A stretch of DNA of 64,000 bases from an uncultured Pelagibacteraceae bacterium (GCA_902566775.1 CACFKF010000005.1:1-64000), one strand, 5' to 3'; positions 16,807-26,223 are shown, counted from the first letter of the stretch. The notes: a model not told the origin generated them from the sequence alone. Translations and numbers: made by a program.

Positions 16807-18096
16807 ATGATGGATAAATATTTTGATTATAGAAAACATAAAACGGATTTTAAAACAGAGGTTATGGCTGGAGTAAGTACATTTCTTACAATGGCATATA
16901 TTATGTTCTTAAATCCAGTCATACTTGCCGACGGTGGGTTTGACTTTGGCGGAGTTTTCACAGCAACTGCTCTTGCAACTGCATTAGCATGTTTTATTTG
17001 TGCGTTTTACGCTAAAACTTGGCCAGTAGGCTTAGCACCAGGAATGGGAATAAATGCATTTATTGCTTATGGTGTTTGTTTAGGTATGAACTATACACCA
17101 GCCGAAGCACTTGGCGCTGTATTAGTTGCCGGAGTAGTGTTCTTAATAGTTTCATTAACACCGATTAGAGCTTGGCTAATAAACTCTATTCCAAAAAGTT
17201 TAAAACTTGGAATTGGAGCAGGTATTGGTCTTTTCTTAGCTATCATTGGTTTTGAAATTATGGGATTAACTGCAGATAACCCAGTAACACTTGTTCAACT
17301 TGGTGATGTCTCTAATCCACTTCTTCTTTTAGGAGCTGGAGCATTTGTTTCAATGATCGTAATGGAAAAAATGAAAATTAAAGGAAATATAATTATTGGA
17401 ATTTTAGCTTTTAGTATAATAGCTTGGATTACAGGCTTGGGCCAATTCAATGGTGTTTATTCTGCTCCGCCACCAATGACTCACTTAATGACTTTTGATT
17501 TAGGTGCTGCTCTAAGCGCATCAATGGTTACGGTTGTTTTTACTCTTTTCTTCATAGACTTTTTTGATACTGCTGGAACGCTAACTAGTGTTGCAAACGT
17601 AGCTGGAAAAGTTGGAAGTGATGGTAAAATAAAAGACATTGATAAAGCGATGTTGTCAGACAGTGTGTCTACTGTTGCTGGTTCTATCATGGGTACTTCA
17701 ACGGTAACAACATATGTTGAGTCGGCCGCTGGTGTAAAAGCTGGAGGAAGAACTGGAATGACTTCACTTACAATTGGAGTTTTGTTCTTAGCATGTTTAT
17801 TCTTCAGTCCACTTGCAACATCACTTCCTAAAGAAATTGATGGTGCAGCATTAATTTATATTGCAACTCTATTTGTTCGAAATATAACAGATATTGAGTG
17901 GGAAGACGCTGCTGAAGCGGGCCCTGCTGTACTTGCAATGATTGCAATGCCATTCACTTATTCTATATCTCATGGAATAGCTTTGGCATTCATTTCTTAT
18001 GCAGCCATTAAGATATGTACTGGAAAAATCGATTCTACTAGCCCAGCAATTTGGGTTATAGCAATACTAAGTGTTGTCAGTTTTGCAGTAGCATAA
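16807..18096 (+). CDS. AzgA-type NCS2 permease (hypoxanthine/guanine/adenine)
   Basis: A 429-residue multi-spanning symporter. The N-terminus KTEVMAGVSTFLTMAYIMFLNP, the motif GMGINAFIAYG, FFIDFFDTAGTLTSVAN and the TTYVESAAGVKAGGRTGMTS block mark the AzgA/PbuG branch, which imports adenine, guanine or hypoxanthine. GGAGG at 16797-16801 places translation at the ATG at 16807 (or 16810). A TTG at 16795 is in frame but overlaps the SD. The branch differs from the other permease in this window, so the two together would cover several purine bases. Confidence 0.9.
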   Translation: MMDKYFDYRKHKTDFKTEVMAGVSTFLTMAYIMFLNPVILADGGFDFGGVFTATALATALACFICAFYAKTWPVGLAPGMGINAFIAYGVCLGMNYTPAEALGAVLVAGVVFLIVSLTPIRAWLINSIPKSLKLGIGAGIGLFLAIIGFEIMGLTADNPVTLVQLGDVSNPLLLLGAGAFVSMIVMEKMKIKGNIIIGILAFSIIAWITGLGQFNGVYSAPPPMTHLMTFDLGAALSASMVTVVFTLFFIDFFDTAGTLTSVANVAGKVGSDGKIKDIDKAMLSDSVSTVAGSIMGTSTVTTYVESAAGVKAGGRTGMTSLTIGVLFLACLFFSPLATSLPKEIDGAALIYIATLFVRNITDIEWEDAAEAGPAVLAMIAMPFTYSISHGIALAFISYAAIKICTGKIDSTSPAIWVIAILSVVSFAVA

Positions 18097-18119
18097 ACAT
18101 TTAAAAATACTTTTAAATT

Positions 18120-18146
18120 GGGCGGTCTTCGGATCGCCCTTTTTAT
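18120..18146 (+). terminator. Intrinsic terminator after the AzgA-type permease gene
   Basis: GGGCGGTC and GATCGCCC form an 8-bp stem with one G-U pair, closed by a TTCG tetraloop and followed by a T tract. It overlaps the last codons of the convergent phosphoribosyltransferase gene. Confidence 0.9.
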
Positions 18147-18667
18147 TTACGGTGTTTTTTTTTTATATCTTCAATTCTTATTTCTTCGTAAACTTCAAAT
18201 GGTTGAACTATCCAAGGATTAGCTTCCAATTTTACTGCACAAAAATCAGGCTGAAAAGTTGATTTTTTCTTTTTCCAAAGTGTAGCAGTTTTAATATCTT
18301 CAATTTTTCCCTTAATTGGTTCATAAGCCCTTAGCCAGTCTACACTTTTGTTAAAAGTAATTCCTGTATCAGATAAATCATCACAAAGTAAAATTTTACC
18401 ACCCATGTTTGGAGCTATTGAACTCATTTCTCTAGAAAATACTATGTCGCCTTGTTCATCCTCTACTCCTTTGCCACTATAAGACTCAACGGCAAGGTAA
18501 GCACATTTCAATTTAAATACTCTACTTAAAACATCTATCATTGGTGCGCCTCCTCGCATAATGCCAATTAAAATTGATGGCTTGTATCCACTTTCGTCTA
18601 TTTGAATTGCAAGCTTTTCTACAGTTTCATGATATTGATCCCAGCTTACAATTAATTTTTCTGACAT
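18143..18667 (-). CDS. Purine phosphoribosyltransferase (xanthine/hypoxanthine type)
   Basis: A 174-residue type I phosphoribosyltransferase. The PRPP loop is LLCDDLSDTGITF at about residues 92-104 and the N-terminal MRGGAPMIDVLS matches the pyrophosphate loop region. It converts a purine base plus PRPP to a nucleotide. It is the last gene of a six-gene minus-strand operon for purine breakdown, so it offers a salvage branch competing with oxidation of the same bases. Exact base preference (xanthine, hypoxanthine or guanine) is not readable from sequence. Confidence 0.8.
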   Translation of the reverse strand: MSEKLIVSWDQYHETVEKLAIQIDESGYKPSILIGIMRGGAPMIDVLSRVFKLKCAYLAVESYSGKGVEDEQGDIVFSREMSSIAPNMGGKILLCDDLSDTGITFNKSVDWLRAYEPIKGKIEDIKTATLWKKKKSTFQPDFCAVKLEANPWIVQPFEVYEEIRIEDIKKKHRK

Positions 18668-18683
18668 ATCTCTCTATATAATA

Positions 18684-19595
18684 TTAATTCTTAAAAATTA
18701 ATATTAAAACTGCAAGTAAAATTAAAAGTACAATTGATGTTATTAAAATATACAACCTGTGAATGTTTCTGCCTCTTAAGTTGAAATAATGTCTGACTAA
18801 GACAGAGATTACTGCAATAGCAATTAAAATTAACCAATTATATTTATGATAAACTATAAAGCTGTAGTGACCTGATAGCATTATAAACAAAACTAAAAAA
18901 GTTGAATAATTATTGTGTATGGATCTTTGTTTGGCGGCTAAAGACAAGCTAATGTCAAATTTTTCATTTTTTCTACTGCTATTTATAATATTCATTTGGT
19001 TTGGAATAATTACTGTAAATACATTACCAAACATATTTGTTCCAATAATTAAACCAACACTTAAAAATGCAAATTTTGGTCCAAATAATTTTGTTAAACC
19101 AAATGAAATTAGAACTAATAATATTAGAATTATTGAAATAAATAAAAAATTATTCTTTATCAAATTAGATCTACATAATAGATCATATATAAACCAAGAA
19201 ACTATAATTGAAGATAGTGATATAAGAATTGCATTAAAAGATGAAATTTCTAAAACTCTTTTATCTACCATTAATATGCCGGAGTTATAATAATAAACTA
19301 CTGCTAATAACAAAATTCCAGTAACAAAGGTTAGATAACTTTGCCATTTAAATATTACTAGTCTGTTCAGATATTCTAATGGGGGAGATTTTTTTAATCT
19401 TGTTAATTTGTAATAAAATCCAGAATGCATCAAATATCCTTCCCCATCAATATCATCGCTCGAAATATTTTTGTTTAATTTGTTATCTAAATAATTGAAT
19501 AAAAAACTATTTCCTACCCAAAGAATTGCAAATAATACATGTCCCCACCTCAAGACAAGTTCTAACCATTTTAATGTATAAGGTAAATATTCCAT
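18684..19595 (-). CDS. puuD: Membrane urate hydroxylase PuuD, lacking the cytochrome c domain
   Basis: Oxidises urate to 5-hydroxyisourate at the inner membrane. The 303 residues form about eight hydrophobic segments and start LKWLELVLRWGHVLFAILWVG, followed by LDNKL, GEGYLMHSGFYY and KWQSYLTF, the landmarks of PuuD. Described PuuD proteins are around 400 residues with a C-terminal cytochrome c domain. Here the protein ends after the last membrane helix and has no CxxCH. Electrons must therefore go to a separate carrier. It lies in the operon between guanine deaminase and the phosphoribosyltransferase. The neighbouring xdh and uraH genes support the role. Confidence 0.8.
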   Translation of the reverse strand: MEYLPYTLKWLELVLRWGHVLFAILWVGNSFLFNYLDNKLNKNISSDDIDGEGYLMHSGFYYKLTRLKKSPPLEYLNRLVIFKWQSYLTFVTGILLLAVVYYYNSGILMVDKRVLEISSFNAILISLSSIIVSWFIYDLLCRSNLIKNNFLFISIILILLVLISFGLTKLFGPKFAFLSVGLIIGTNMFGNVFTVIIPNQMNIINSSRKNEKFDISLSLAAKQRSIHNNYSTFLVLFIMLSGHYSFIVYHKYNWLILIAIAVISVLVRHYFNLRGRNIHRLYILITSIVLLILLAVLILIFKN

Positions 19596-19598
19596 AGA

Positions 19599-20069
19599 TT
19601 AATATTCTACCTTATCAGTTTTTTTATCCCAAATATCAAAAGCTTTTAAAGCTTCTTCTCTCAACATTTGTTTTATTGGAATTCTTCTATCTTCGATTTT
19701 TTTAGAAAATTCAGAATAAATCATTGAGTCGTCAAAATTTATTTTTTTCGCATCATCCCTAGTATTTGCATAATAAATATTATCGATATGTGACCAATAT
19801 ATTGCAGATAAACACATTGGACATGGTTCACAACTTGCATATATATCGCAGCCTGAAAGGTTAAACGTATTTAGTTTTTTGCAGGCATCTCTTATAGCAA
19901 CGATTTCTGCATGGGCGGTTGGATCATTTGAAAAAGTAACTTTATTAGAACCTTCTGCAACAATCATATTATCCTTAACAACTACACAACCGAAAGGTCC
20001 TCCAATTCCGCTCGCACTTTTTATAGAAAGCTCAATTGCTCTTAACATAAATTTATTTTTTGATTCCAT
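19599..20069 (-). CDS. guaD: Guanine deaminase, cytidine-deaminase fold (GuaD)
   Basis: Deaminates guanine to xanthine, feeding xanthine dehydrogenase. The 156-residue protein has the zinc and catalytic motif TAHAEI at about residues 52-57 and the second motif PCPMC near 82-86. The C-terminal tail (AFDIWDKKTDKVEY) resembles the domain-swapped tail of Bacillus subtilis GuaD rather than tRNA adenosine deaminase TadA. Its ATG abuts the stop of xdhB, consistent with translational coupling. The cytosolic location is inferred from the absence of a signal. Confidence 0.85.
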   Translation of the reverse strand: MESKNKFMLRAIELSIKSASGIGGPFGCVVVKDNMIVAEGSNKVTFSNDPTAHAEIVAIRDACKKLNTFNLSGCDIYASCEPCPMCLSAIYWSHIDNIYYANTRDDAKKINFDDSMIYSEFSKKIEDRRIPIKQMLREEALKAFDIWDKKTDKVEY

Positions 20070-22382
20070 TTAATTTTTATTATGATTAATTTTATTTTTT
20101 AAGTTTCTAATACTCATTAAAACTTTTTCTGGTGTCGCAGGTGCATCAAGAATTGGTATTATTTTATTTTTCCCTACAGAAGCTATAGCATCTTTTATTG
20201 CATAAAATACACTCATTGCTAACATAAGAGGTGGTTCGCCCGTAGTTTTTGATTTATTTACTACTTTTTCTTTATTCTTGCCCTGTTTAAAAATTTCAAC
20301 ATTAAATTTTTTTGGCATATCGCTTACCGCTGGTATTTTGTAAGTTGAAGGAGAAAAAGTAGTTATTTTTCCATTAGAATTCCAATTTACTTCTTCCATA
20401 GTTAACCATCCTTGTCCTTGAACAAAACCTCCTTCAATTTGACCCATTTCTAAAGCTGGATTAATTGCTTTTCCAACATCATGAATTATATCAACACGAT
20501 CAACTACGTTTTCGCCAGTCAACGTATCTACAGTAACTTCAGTTACTGCTGCTCCATAACAAAAATATAAAAAAGGTCTTCCTAAAAAAGTTTTTTTATT
20601 AAATTTTATTTTTGGTGTTGAATAAAAACCAGATGATGATAGTGAAATTCTATTTAAATATGCTTCATTAATGATTTTCTTAAAATTAAAAGACTTATTT
20701 TTAATTTTAATTAATCCTTTTTTATAAAATACTTTATTTGAACTAACTTTATATTTTAACTTAATAAAATTTTCTAAATTTTTCTTTATTTTTGAAACAG
20801 CATTGAGAGCAGCTGCTCCATTTAAATCAGTAGTAGAAGATGCAGCGCTTGCCGAAGTATTTGGTACTTTTGAGGTATTTGTTGAAGAAATCTTTACTTT
20901 TTCGAATGGTAAACCAAATTCATTTGCAACAAGTTGTGCAATTTTTGTATTTGTACCCTGTCCCATTTCTATTCCACCATGATTTAAATATACACTTCCA
21001 TCTGTATAAATATGGACAAGTGCTCCGGCTTGATTGAGATGAATTGTTGTAAACGAAATACCAAATTTTACAGGCGTAATTGCAAGTCCTTTTTTTAAAT
21101 ATTTGTTTTTTGAATTGAATTTTTTTATATTAGAATATCTGTTTTTATAATTTGATTTTTTTATCAATCTGGTAAAAATTTCATTAATTACATTGTCTTC
21201 AATTTTCATTCCATAATGTGTAATATTATTATTATTTTTTTGATAAAAATTTCTTTTTCTTATGTCACAAGGATCTTTTTTCAAAAACCTTGAAATGTTA
21301 TCTATGATATTTTCTATTGCCATCATGCCTTGGTTGCCACCAAAACCTCTAAATGCTGTGGAGGTTGCTGTATTTGTTTTACAAAGATAGTTTTGCACTT
21401 CAATATTAGAAAGATAATATGCATTGTCTATATGAAGCAAAGCTCTTTCGTTTATTGCATGGGACAAATCAGGCGACATTCCGCATCTTGATGCTAGTTT
21501 AATCTTTAATCCTTCAATAACTCCTAGTTTGTTAAAACCAACTTCGTATTCTGAATAAAAATCATGTCTCTTGCCAGTAATAATAATATCATCGTCCCGA
21601 TCAAGTCTAAGCTTTATAGGTTTTTTTGTTTTGTTAGCCAATAATGCACAAATACTAGATGTTAAAAAATTTGTTTCTTTTCCGCCAAAACCTCCTCCTA
21701 TTCTTCTAACTACAACATTTATCGTATTACTTTTTTGATTTAACATCTTTGCTATTATTTGTTGCGTTTCTGAAGGATGTTGAGTGGAGCTGTAAACCAA
21801 AAAATCATTATCTTCTTTTGGTATAACAAATGCTACTTGTCCTTCTAAGTAAAAATGTTCCTGACTTCCTGTTGTAAAATTTCCTTTAAGATTATTTTTT
21901 GATTTTAAAATTTTTTCAGAAGGATTCCCTCTTTTAATTGTTTTTTTTTTAAAAAGAAGTTTTTTTTTATTTAAAGCTTCTTTAATAGTTATAATAGGCT
22001 TTAAATCTTTATAACTAATCCTAGCTTTTAATACTGCTCTTCTTGCAAATTCAGTAGAAGTGGCTGCTACTGCAAACAAAGGTTGCCCGTAATATTCAAC
22101 TTTTTTCTTGGGGAATATTGGATCTCCATCAAATACTGGCCCTACATCATTTCTTCCTGGAATATCGTTATATTCAACCACTGAAACAACACCTTCGCTC
22201 TTCCATACTTCTGATAAATCAATTTTTTTAATAATAGCATGTGCTTTTTTACTCCAGCCAATTGCACCATGTAAAGTTCCAAATGGTTCTTTTATATCAT
22301 CGGTATAAATAGCATATCCACTGACATGTTTAGAAGCACTGTCATGTGGTCTTTTTTCATTAATAAAAATATTTTCACTCAT
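20070..22382 (-). CDS. xdhB: Xanthine dehydrogenase, molybdenum-binding large subunit
   Basis: The molybdopterin subunit that hydroxylates hypoxanthine and xanthine to urate. The 770-residue length is typical. Motifs in order are DIPGRNDVGP, VRRIGGGFGGKE (molybdopterin region), TAFRGFGGNQG, GGIEMGQGTNTK and TGEPPLMLAMS, whose Glu is the catalytic base. It is preceded by the small subunit with a 3-base gap and followed immediately by guaD. No XdhC-like sulfuration chaperone is in the window, so maturation must use a factor encoded elsewhere. Confidence 0.96.
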   Translation of the reverse strand: MSENIFINEKRPHDSASKHVSGYAIYTDDIKEPFGTLHGAIGWSKKAHAIIKKIDLSEVWKSEGVVSVVEYNDIPGRNDVGPVFDGDPIFPKKKVEYYGQPLFAVAATSTEFARRAVLKARISYKDLKPIITIKEALNKKKLLFKKKTIKRGNPSEKILKSKNNLKGNFTTGSQEHFYLEGQVAFVIPKEDNDFLVYSSTQHPSETQQIIAKMLNQKSNTINVVVRRIGGGFGGKETNFLTSSICALLANKTKKPIKLRLDRDDDIIITGKRHDFYSEYEVGFNKLGVIEGLKIKLASRCGMSPDLSHAINERALLHIDNAYYLSNIEVQNYLCKTNTATSTAFRGFGGNQGMMAIENIIDNISRFLKKDPCDIRKRNFYQKNNNNITHYGMKIEDNVINEIFTRLIKKSNYKNRYSNIKKFNSKNKYLKKGLAITPVKFGISFTTIHLNQAGALVHIYTDGSVYLNHGGIEMGQGTNTKIAQLVANEFGLPFEKVKISSTNTSKVPNTSASAASSTTDLNGAAALNAVSKIKKNLENFIKLKYKVSSNKVFYKKGLIKIKNKSFNFKKIINEAYLNRISLSSSGFYSTPKIKFNKKTFLGRPFLYFCYGAAVTEVTVDTLTGENVVDRVDIIHDVGKAINPALEMGQIEGGFVQGQGWLTMEEVNWNSNGKITTFSPSTYKIPAVSDMPKKFNVEIFKQGKNKEKVVNKSKTTGEPPLMLAMSVFYAIKDAIASVGKNKIIPILDAPATPEKVLMSIRNLKNKINHNKN

Positions 22383-22385
22383 TAT

Positions 22386-23822
22386 TTAATTTAATCTAAT
22401 TAATTTTTGTTTTTTTATTTCTATAAAACATTTTGTTAATAAATTTTTTGCTATCTCCATGCGATAACCTTTGGATGCTCTCATATCATCAATTGGTGCA
22501 AAATCTTTTTCTAGTTTTTTTTCTGCCTTTTTAAAGGTTTCTTCTGAAAAAATTGAGTTAATGAGTATTTTCTCACAGTTAGTAGCCCTTTTTGGGATTG
22601 GCGCCATTCCTCCATATGCAATTTTTACATTTTTTATTTTTTTATTAATTATTTCTAAATTAAATGATGCACATACTGAAGAAATATCATCGTCAATTCT
22701 TTTGGATATTTTATACGCTTTAAAAATATTCTTTTTAAATATGGGAATAATTATTGAATGAATAAATTGTCCTTTTTTTAATCTAGTTTTTCTATAGCTG
22801 ATAAAAAAATTTTTTAATGGTAAAACTGTTTTATTTGATTTTTTCTGTAAAACTAACTTGGCGTCCAAAGACAATAATAATGGCAGGGTGTCGCCAATTG
22901 GTGAAGCTGTAGCTATATTGCCTGCCATGGTAGCAAGGTTTCTAATTTGCACAGAACCATATCTTTTTAGAATTGAATTAAAATCTGGATAATACTTTTT
23001 TATAAATAATTCAAATTCTATTAAAGAAGTCGCTGCACCAACTTCTATATTGCTGTTTCTTTCTTTAATAAATTTAAGTTCTTTAATTGAATTTAGAGAA
23101 ATAATATTATTAATTTCTTTTCTTTCTTTTGTAACAATTAATGAAAGATCAGTAGCACCACTTAAAAATATTGAGTTTGAATTATTTTGAATTATTTTTT
23201 TTAACTCATTGATGCTTTTTGGAGAAAAATATTTTTTATTTCCATTTTTTAAGCTTAAATTTTCTATGCCTATTTTTTTTAATAAATGTAAAGTTTTTTT
23301 CTTATTTTTATAAAATTCATCTGATCCAGTAACCTTATTTAAACTTTTTGCAGCATCTATAATTGGTCTATACCCTGTGCAACGACATAAATTTCCAGAA
23401 ATTGAATCTTTAATATTTTCATTACCATAAGAAGAAAAATTTTTGTACATTGCAAAAAGTGACATAACAAATCCAGGTGTACAAAAACCACATTGAGAAC
23501 CATGATATTTAATCATTGCATCTTGCACTGGATGCAAAGTTCCATTTTTTGAAACTAAATCTTCAACAAGTATAAGTTGTTTTCCTTCTAAACTAGGAAC
23601 GAAGCTAATACAGGAATTAATTGCTTTATAAATAATAGTATTGTTTTTTAATTCTCCCAAAACAATAGTGCATGCACCACAGCCTCCCTCGGCACAACCT
23701 TCTTTTGTTCCTGTCTTTTTTAATTTAAGACGAACATAATTAAGTATAGTCTCGTTAGGATCTGGATTGCTAACCGAGCAAATTTTGTTTTCCCATACAA
23801 ACTTTATTTTATTGGAAGACAT
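22386..23822 (-). CDS. xdhA: Xanthine dehydrogenase, iron-sulfur/FAD small subunit
   Basis: A 478-residue electron-transfer subunit. The N-terminal plant-type [2Fe-2S] site shows EGCAEGGCGAC with NSC downstream. The second [2Fe-2S] site shows GSQCGFCTPGFVMS and NLCRCTGYRPI at about residues 110-152. The FAD domain follows, with FLSGATDLSL and AGNIATASPIGDTLP. The protein ends with the CO-dehydrogenase flavoprotein C-terminal domain. Its stop and start abut xdhB and uraH, in a tight operon. Confidence 0.96.
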   Translation of the reverse strand: MSSNKIKFVWENKICSVSNPDPNETILNYVRLKLKKTGTKEGCAEGGCGACTIVLGELKNNTIIYKAINSCISFVPSLEGKQLILVEDLVSKNGTLHPVQDAMIKYHGSQCGFCTPGFVMSLFAMYKNFSSYGNENIKDSISGNLCRCTGYRPIIDAAKSLNKVTGSDEFYKNKKKTLHLLKKIGIENLSLKNGNKKYFSPKSINELKKIIQNNSNSIFLSGATDLSLIVTKERKEINNIISLNSIKELKFIKERNSNIEVGAATSLIEFELFIKKYYPDFNSILKRYGSVQIRNLATMAGNIATASPIGDTLPLLLSLDAKLVLQKKSNKTVLPLKNFFISYRKTRLKKGQFIHSIIIPIFKKNIFKAYKISKRIDDDISSVCASFNLEIINKKIKNVKIAYGGMAPIPKRATNCEKILINSIFSEETFKKAEKKLEKDFAPIDDMRASKGYRMEIAKNLLTKCFIEIKKQKLIRLN

Positions 23823-24173
23823 CTAACTTCCTCTGTAAGTAGAATAACTCCATGGTGAAACAAGTAAAGGTACATGATAATGCTCCTTAGAATTAGAAAT
23901 TCCAAATTTTACAACTACATCATCTAAAAATGGAATTTTTGGTATTTCTGCTATTTTTTTAAAATAATCGCCTACAAAAAAAGTAAGTTCGTATTTTCCT
24001 TCTTTAAAATTTGATCCTTCTATTAAGGGTTGGTTTGTACGACCATCATTATTTAAAATTACACTATTTAACTTTTCTCTCTTGTTATTTTGAACGTAAT
24101 ATAAATCAACTTTAATACCTTTGCCTGGCTTCCCTGAATAAACGTCTAAAACATGTGTAGTTAATTTTGTCAT
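23823..24173 (-). CDS. uraH: 5-Hydroxyisourate hydrolase (transthyretin-like)
   Basis: Hydrolyses 5-hydroxyisourate, the PuuD product, to OHCU. The 116-residue protein has the family N-terminus TTHVLDVYSGKPGKG with the active-site His, the Arg in NDGRTNQPL, a His in EHYHVPLLVSP, and the diagnostic C-terminal tetrapeptide YRGS. It is the first gene of the minus-strand operon, and its ATG lies 7 bases from a perfect palindrome in the divergent promoter region. Confidence 0.95.
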   Translation of the reverse strand: MTKLTTHVLDVYSGKPGKGIKVDLYYVQNNKREKLNSVILNNDGRTNQPLIEGSNFKEGKYELTFFVGDYFKKIAEIPKIPFLDDVVVKFGISNSKEHYHVPLLVSPWSYSTYRGS

Positions 24174-24180
24174 ATAGTTA

Positions 24181-24195
24181 TGTATATAATATACA
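24181..24195. promoter_or_regulatory. Palindromic operator candidate in the divergent purine promoter region
   Basis: TGTATAT-A-ATATACA is a perfect 7-bp inverted repeat in the 69-base gap between uraH and uraD. It contains a TATAAT -10-like hexamer for the plus strand. TGTAT...ATACA resembles sites bound by FadR-type GntR regulators. No regulator gene is in the purine cluster. AT richness raises the chance of accidental palindromes. Confidence 0.4.
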
Positions 24196-24242
24196 ATTAA
24201 TGCATAATTAAAATATTAAAACAAACAAGTAAAAAATCATAT

Positions 24243-24737
24243 ATGGATTTAATGGATAAATTTAATAAATTAAGCAGATCTGAATTTATATCTACTTTTG
24301 GAAATATTTTTGAAAAAACAGAATGGATTGCCGAAAAATGCTATGATTCAAAACCTTATAGTAATTTTAATGAATTAGTTTCAAGAATGTTGGAAGTGTA
24401 TGAAAGAGCTGAAAAAAATAAACATCTTGAAATTTTAAATTCTCATCCAGATTTAGCTGTTGAAAAAAAATTAACTGATGATTCAAAAAATGAACAAAAA
24501 AATGCAAGTTTAAATGAATGTACCAATAAAGAATTTATTGAATTTAAAAAATTGAATGAAGAATATAAAAAAAAATTTGGCTTTCCTTTTATTATTGCTG
24601 TTAAGGGCAAAAATAAAGAAGAAATATTGAATAATTTTAGACAAAGAATAACAAATAATATAAATTCTGAATTTGAAGAAGCTAAAAAACAAGTAAAAAA
24701 AATAGCAAGCTTACGTCTAAGTGAAATAACTAAATAA
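24243..24737 (+). CDS. uraD: OHCU decarboxylase
   Basis: Decarboxylates 2-oxo-4-hydroxy-4-carboxy-5-ureidoimidazoline to S-allantoin, the step after UraH. The 164-residue helical protein has the catalytic His in LNSHPDLA at about residues 64-70, the Glu/Gln pair in DSKNEQ about 18 residues later, and the conserved FGFPFIIAVKG near 117-127. It opens the plus-strand operon that completes allantoin breakdown. A second ATG three codons in is possible. Confidence 0.92.
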   Translation: MDLMDKFNKLSRSEFISTFGNIFEKTEWIAEKCYDSKPYSNFNELVSRMLEVYERAEKNKHLEILNSHPDLAVEKKLTDDSKNEQKNASLNECTNKEFIEFKKLNEEYKKKFGFPFIIAVKGKNKEEILNNFRQRITNNINSEFEEAKKQVKKIASLRLSEITK

Positions 24738-24742
24738 ATAAT

Positions 24743-25729
24743 ATGAAAAAATTTATTAATGGTAAGATGATTAATTTGGCAGAGCCAAGACTTGGTTCAA
24801 AAGTAATTTTTAAAACTGATGATTTTTTTGCATCTGCAAAAAGAATTATTAAACCAGAACCACCTGTTTTCAAGGATGGACTTTTTGATTCACATGGCAA
24901 ATGGATGGATGGATGGGAAACAAGAAGAAAAAGAAGAAAAGGTTTTGATTATTTAATTGTAAAACTTGGGAAACCAGGAAAAATTTTTAATGTTGATATT
25001 GATACATCTCATTTTAATGGTAACCAACCAACACATGCTTCTTTGGAAGCTTGCTACACAAATAAAAAACCAAATAAAAAAACAAGATGGATTAAAATTT
25101 TAAATAACAAAAAACTTAGACCAAATAAAAATCATAATTTTAAAATTAAAAATAAATTAGTTTTTAATCATGTTAAGTTAAATATTTTTCCTGATGGAGG
25201 AGTGGCAAGACTTAGAATTTATGGAGAAGTTGAAATTAATAAAATTAATTTTGGAAATAAATTAATTAATCTAACATCAGTCTTAAATGGAGCATCTATA
25301 GTAGGTTGTAATAATGAACATTTTGGTAGAGCTGAAAATGTTCTAGCGCCTGGCAAAGGTAAAAATATGGGTGATGGATGGGAAACAAGAAGAAGTAGAG
25401 GAAAAAACTTTGATTGGCTTATAATTAAATTAGGACGTACAGGTACAATTAATAAAGTTGAAATAGATACTCACCACTTTAAAGGAAATTATCCAGACAA
25501 GTGTTCTTTACAAGTTGCATATATACCTAAAAAAATATCAAATTATTCTGTAGTAAAAAAATCTACTAGATGGAAGTCTATTTTAAATAAAGTTAAACTT
25601 AATGCTAATAAAAAACATGGTTTTAATAATAAAATAATGAAAAAAAATAAAATTAATTTTATTAAAATTAACATTTACCCTGATGGAGGAATTTCAAGAG
25701 TTAGGGTTTTTGGAAAAGTTGTCAAATGA
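24743..25729 (+). CDS. alc: Allantoicase
   Basis: Hydrolyses allantoate to ureidoglycolate and urea. The 328-residue protein is an internal duplication, as in known allantoicases. Each half carries DGWETRR, FDYLIVKLG or FDWLIIKLG, an IDTSHFNGN or IDTHHFKGN metal/active-site strand, then TRW and FPDGG or YPDGG with ARLRIYG or SRVRVFG. It lies five bases after uraD and its stop overlaps the start of allA by four bases, so the genes are translationally coupled. Confidence 0.95.
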   Translation: MKKFINGKMINLAEPRLGSKVIFKTDDFFASAKRIIKPEPPVFKDGLFDSHGKWMDGWETRRKRRKGFDYLIVKLGKPGKIFNVDIDTSHFNGNQPTHASLEACYTNKKPNKKTRWIKILNNKKLRPNKNHNFKIKNKLVFNHVKLNIFPDGGVARLRIYGEVEINKINFGNKLINLTSVLNGASIVGCNNEHFGRAENVLAPGKGKNMGDGWETRRSRGKNFDWLIIKLGRTGTINKVEIDTHHFKGNYPDKCSLQVAYIPKKISNYSVVKKSTRWKSILNKVKLNANKKHGFNNKIMKKNKINFIKINIYPDGGISRVRVFGKVVK

Positions 25730-26223
25730 AAATTATTATAAAACCAAAAAAAATAACTAAAAAAAATTTTAAAAAATTCGGTGACTTAATATCTACAAAA
25801 AAAAGAAAACCAATAAATATAAATAATGGTTACGCAAAAAGATTTGATAACTTATGTAGAATTAATACTTCTTCAAAAAAAGGAAATACAATAATGAGTA
25901 TTTTTTCTGCAAAGAAAAGAAAATTTCCGATGAAGATTGATATGATGGAAAAGCATCCTCTTGGAAGTCAAGCATTTGTTCCAATGAACGAAACTAAATT
26001 TTTAGTATTTGTTGCTCCAAAGGGCAAAAAACCAGATACTAAAAAAATAAAGTCTTTTATTGTACCAAAACAAACTGGAATTAACTATAAGCCTGGAATA
26101 TGGCATTTCCCTTTAATATCAACAAAAAACATGCATTTCCTAGTAATAGATAGAAAAGGAATAGGCAATAACTTAGTAATTTATAAATTTAAAAATGAAA
26201 AAATTTCGCTCAAACTCAAATAA
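25726..26223 (+). CDS. allA: Ureidoglycolate lyase
   Basis: Releases urea from ureidoglycolate and produces glyoxylate, the last step in this window's purine pathway. The 165-residue cupin-like protein has MEKHPLGSQAFVPM with the metal-ligand His, FLVFVAPKG, and GINYKPGIWHFPL, which are the family's conserved stretches. It overlaps alc at its start and puuE at its end (29 bases), as expected in a compact operon. The N-terminal 15 residues are unusually lysine-rich, like much of this genome. Confidence 0.92.
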   Translation: MKIIIKPKKITKKNFKKFGDLISTKKRKPININNGYAKRFDNLCRINTSSKKGNTIMSIFSAKKRKFPMKIDMMEKHPLGSQAFVPMNETKFLVFVAPKGKKPDTKKIKSFIVPKQTGINYKPGIWHFPLISTKNMHFLVIDRKGIGNNLVIYKFKNEKISLKLK

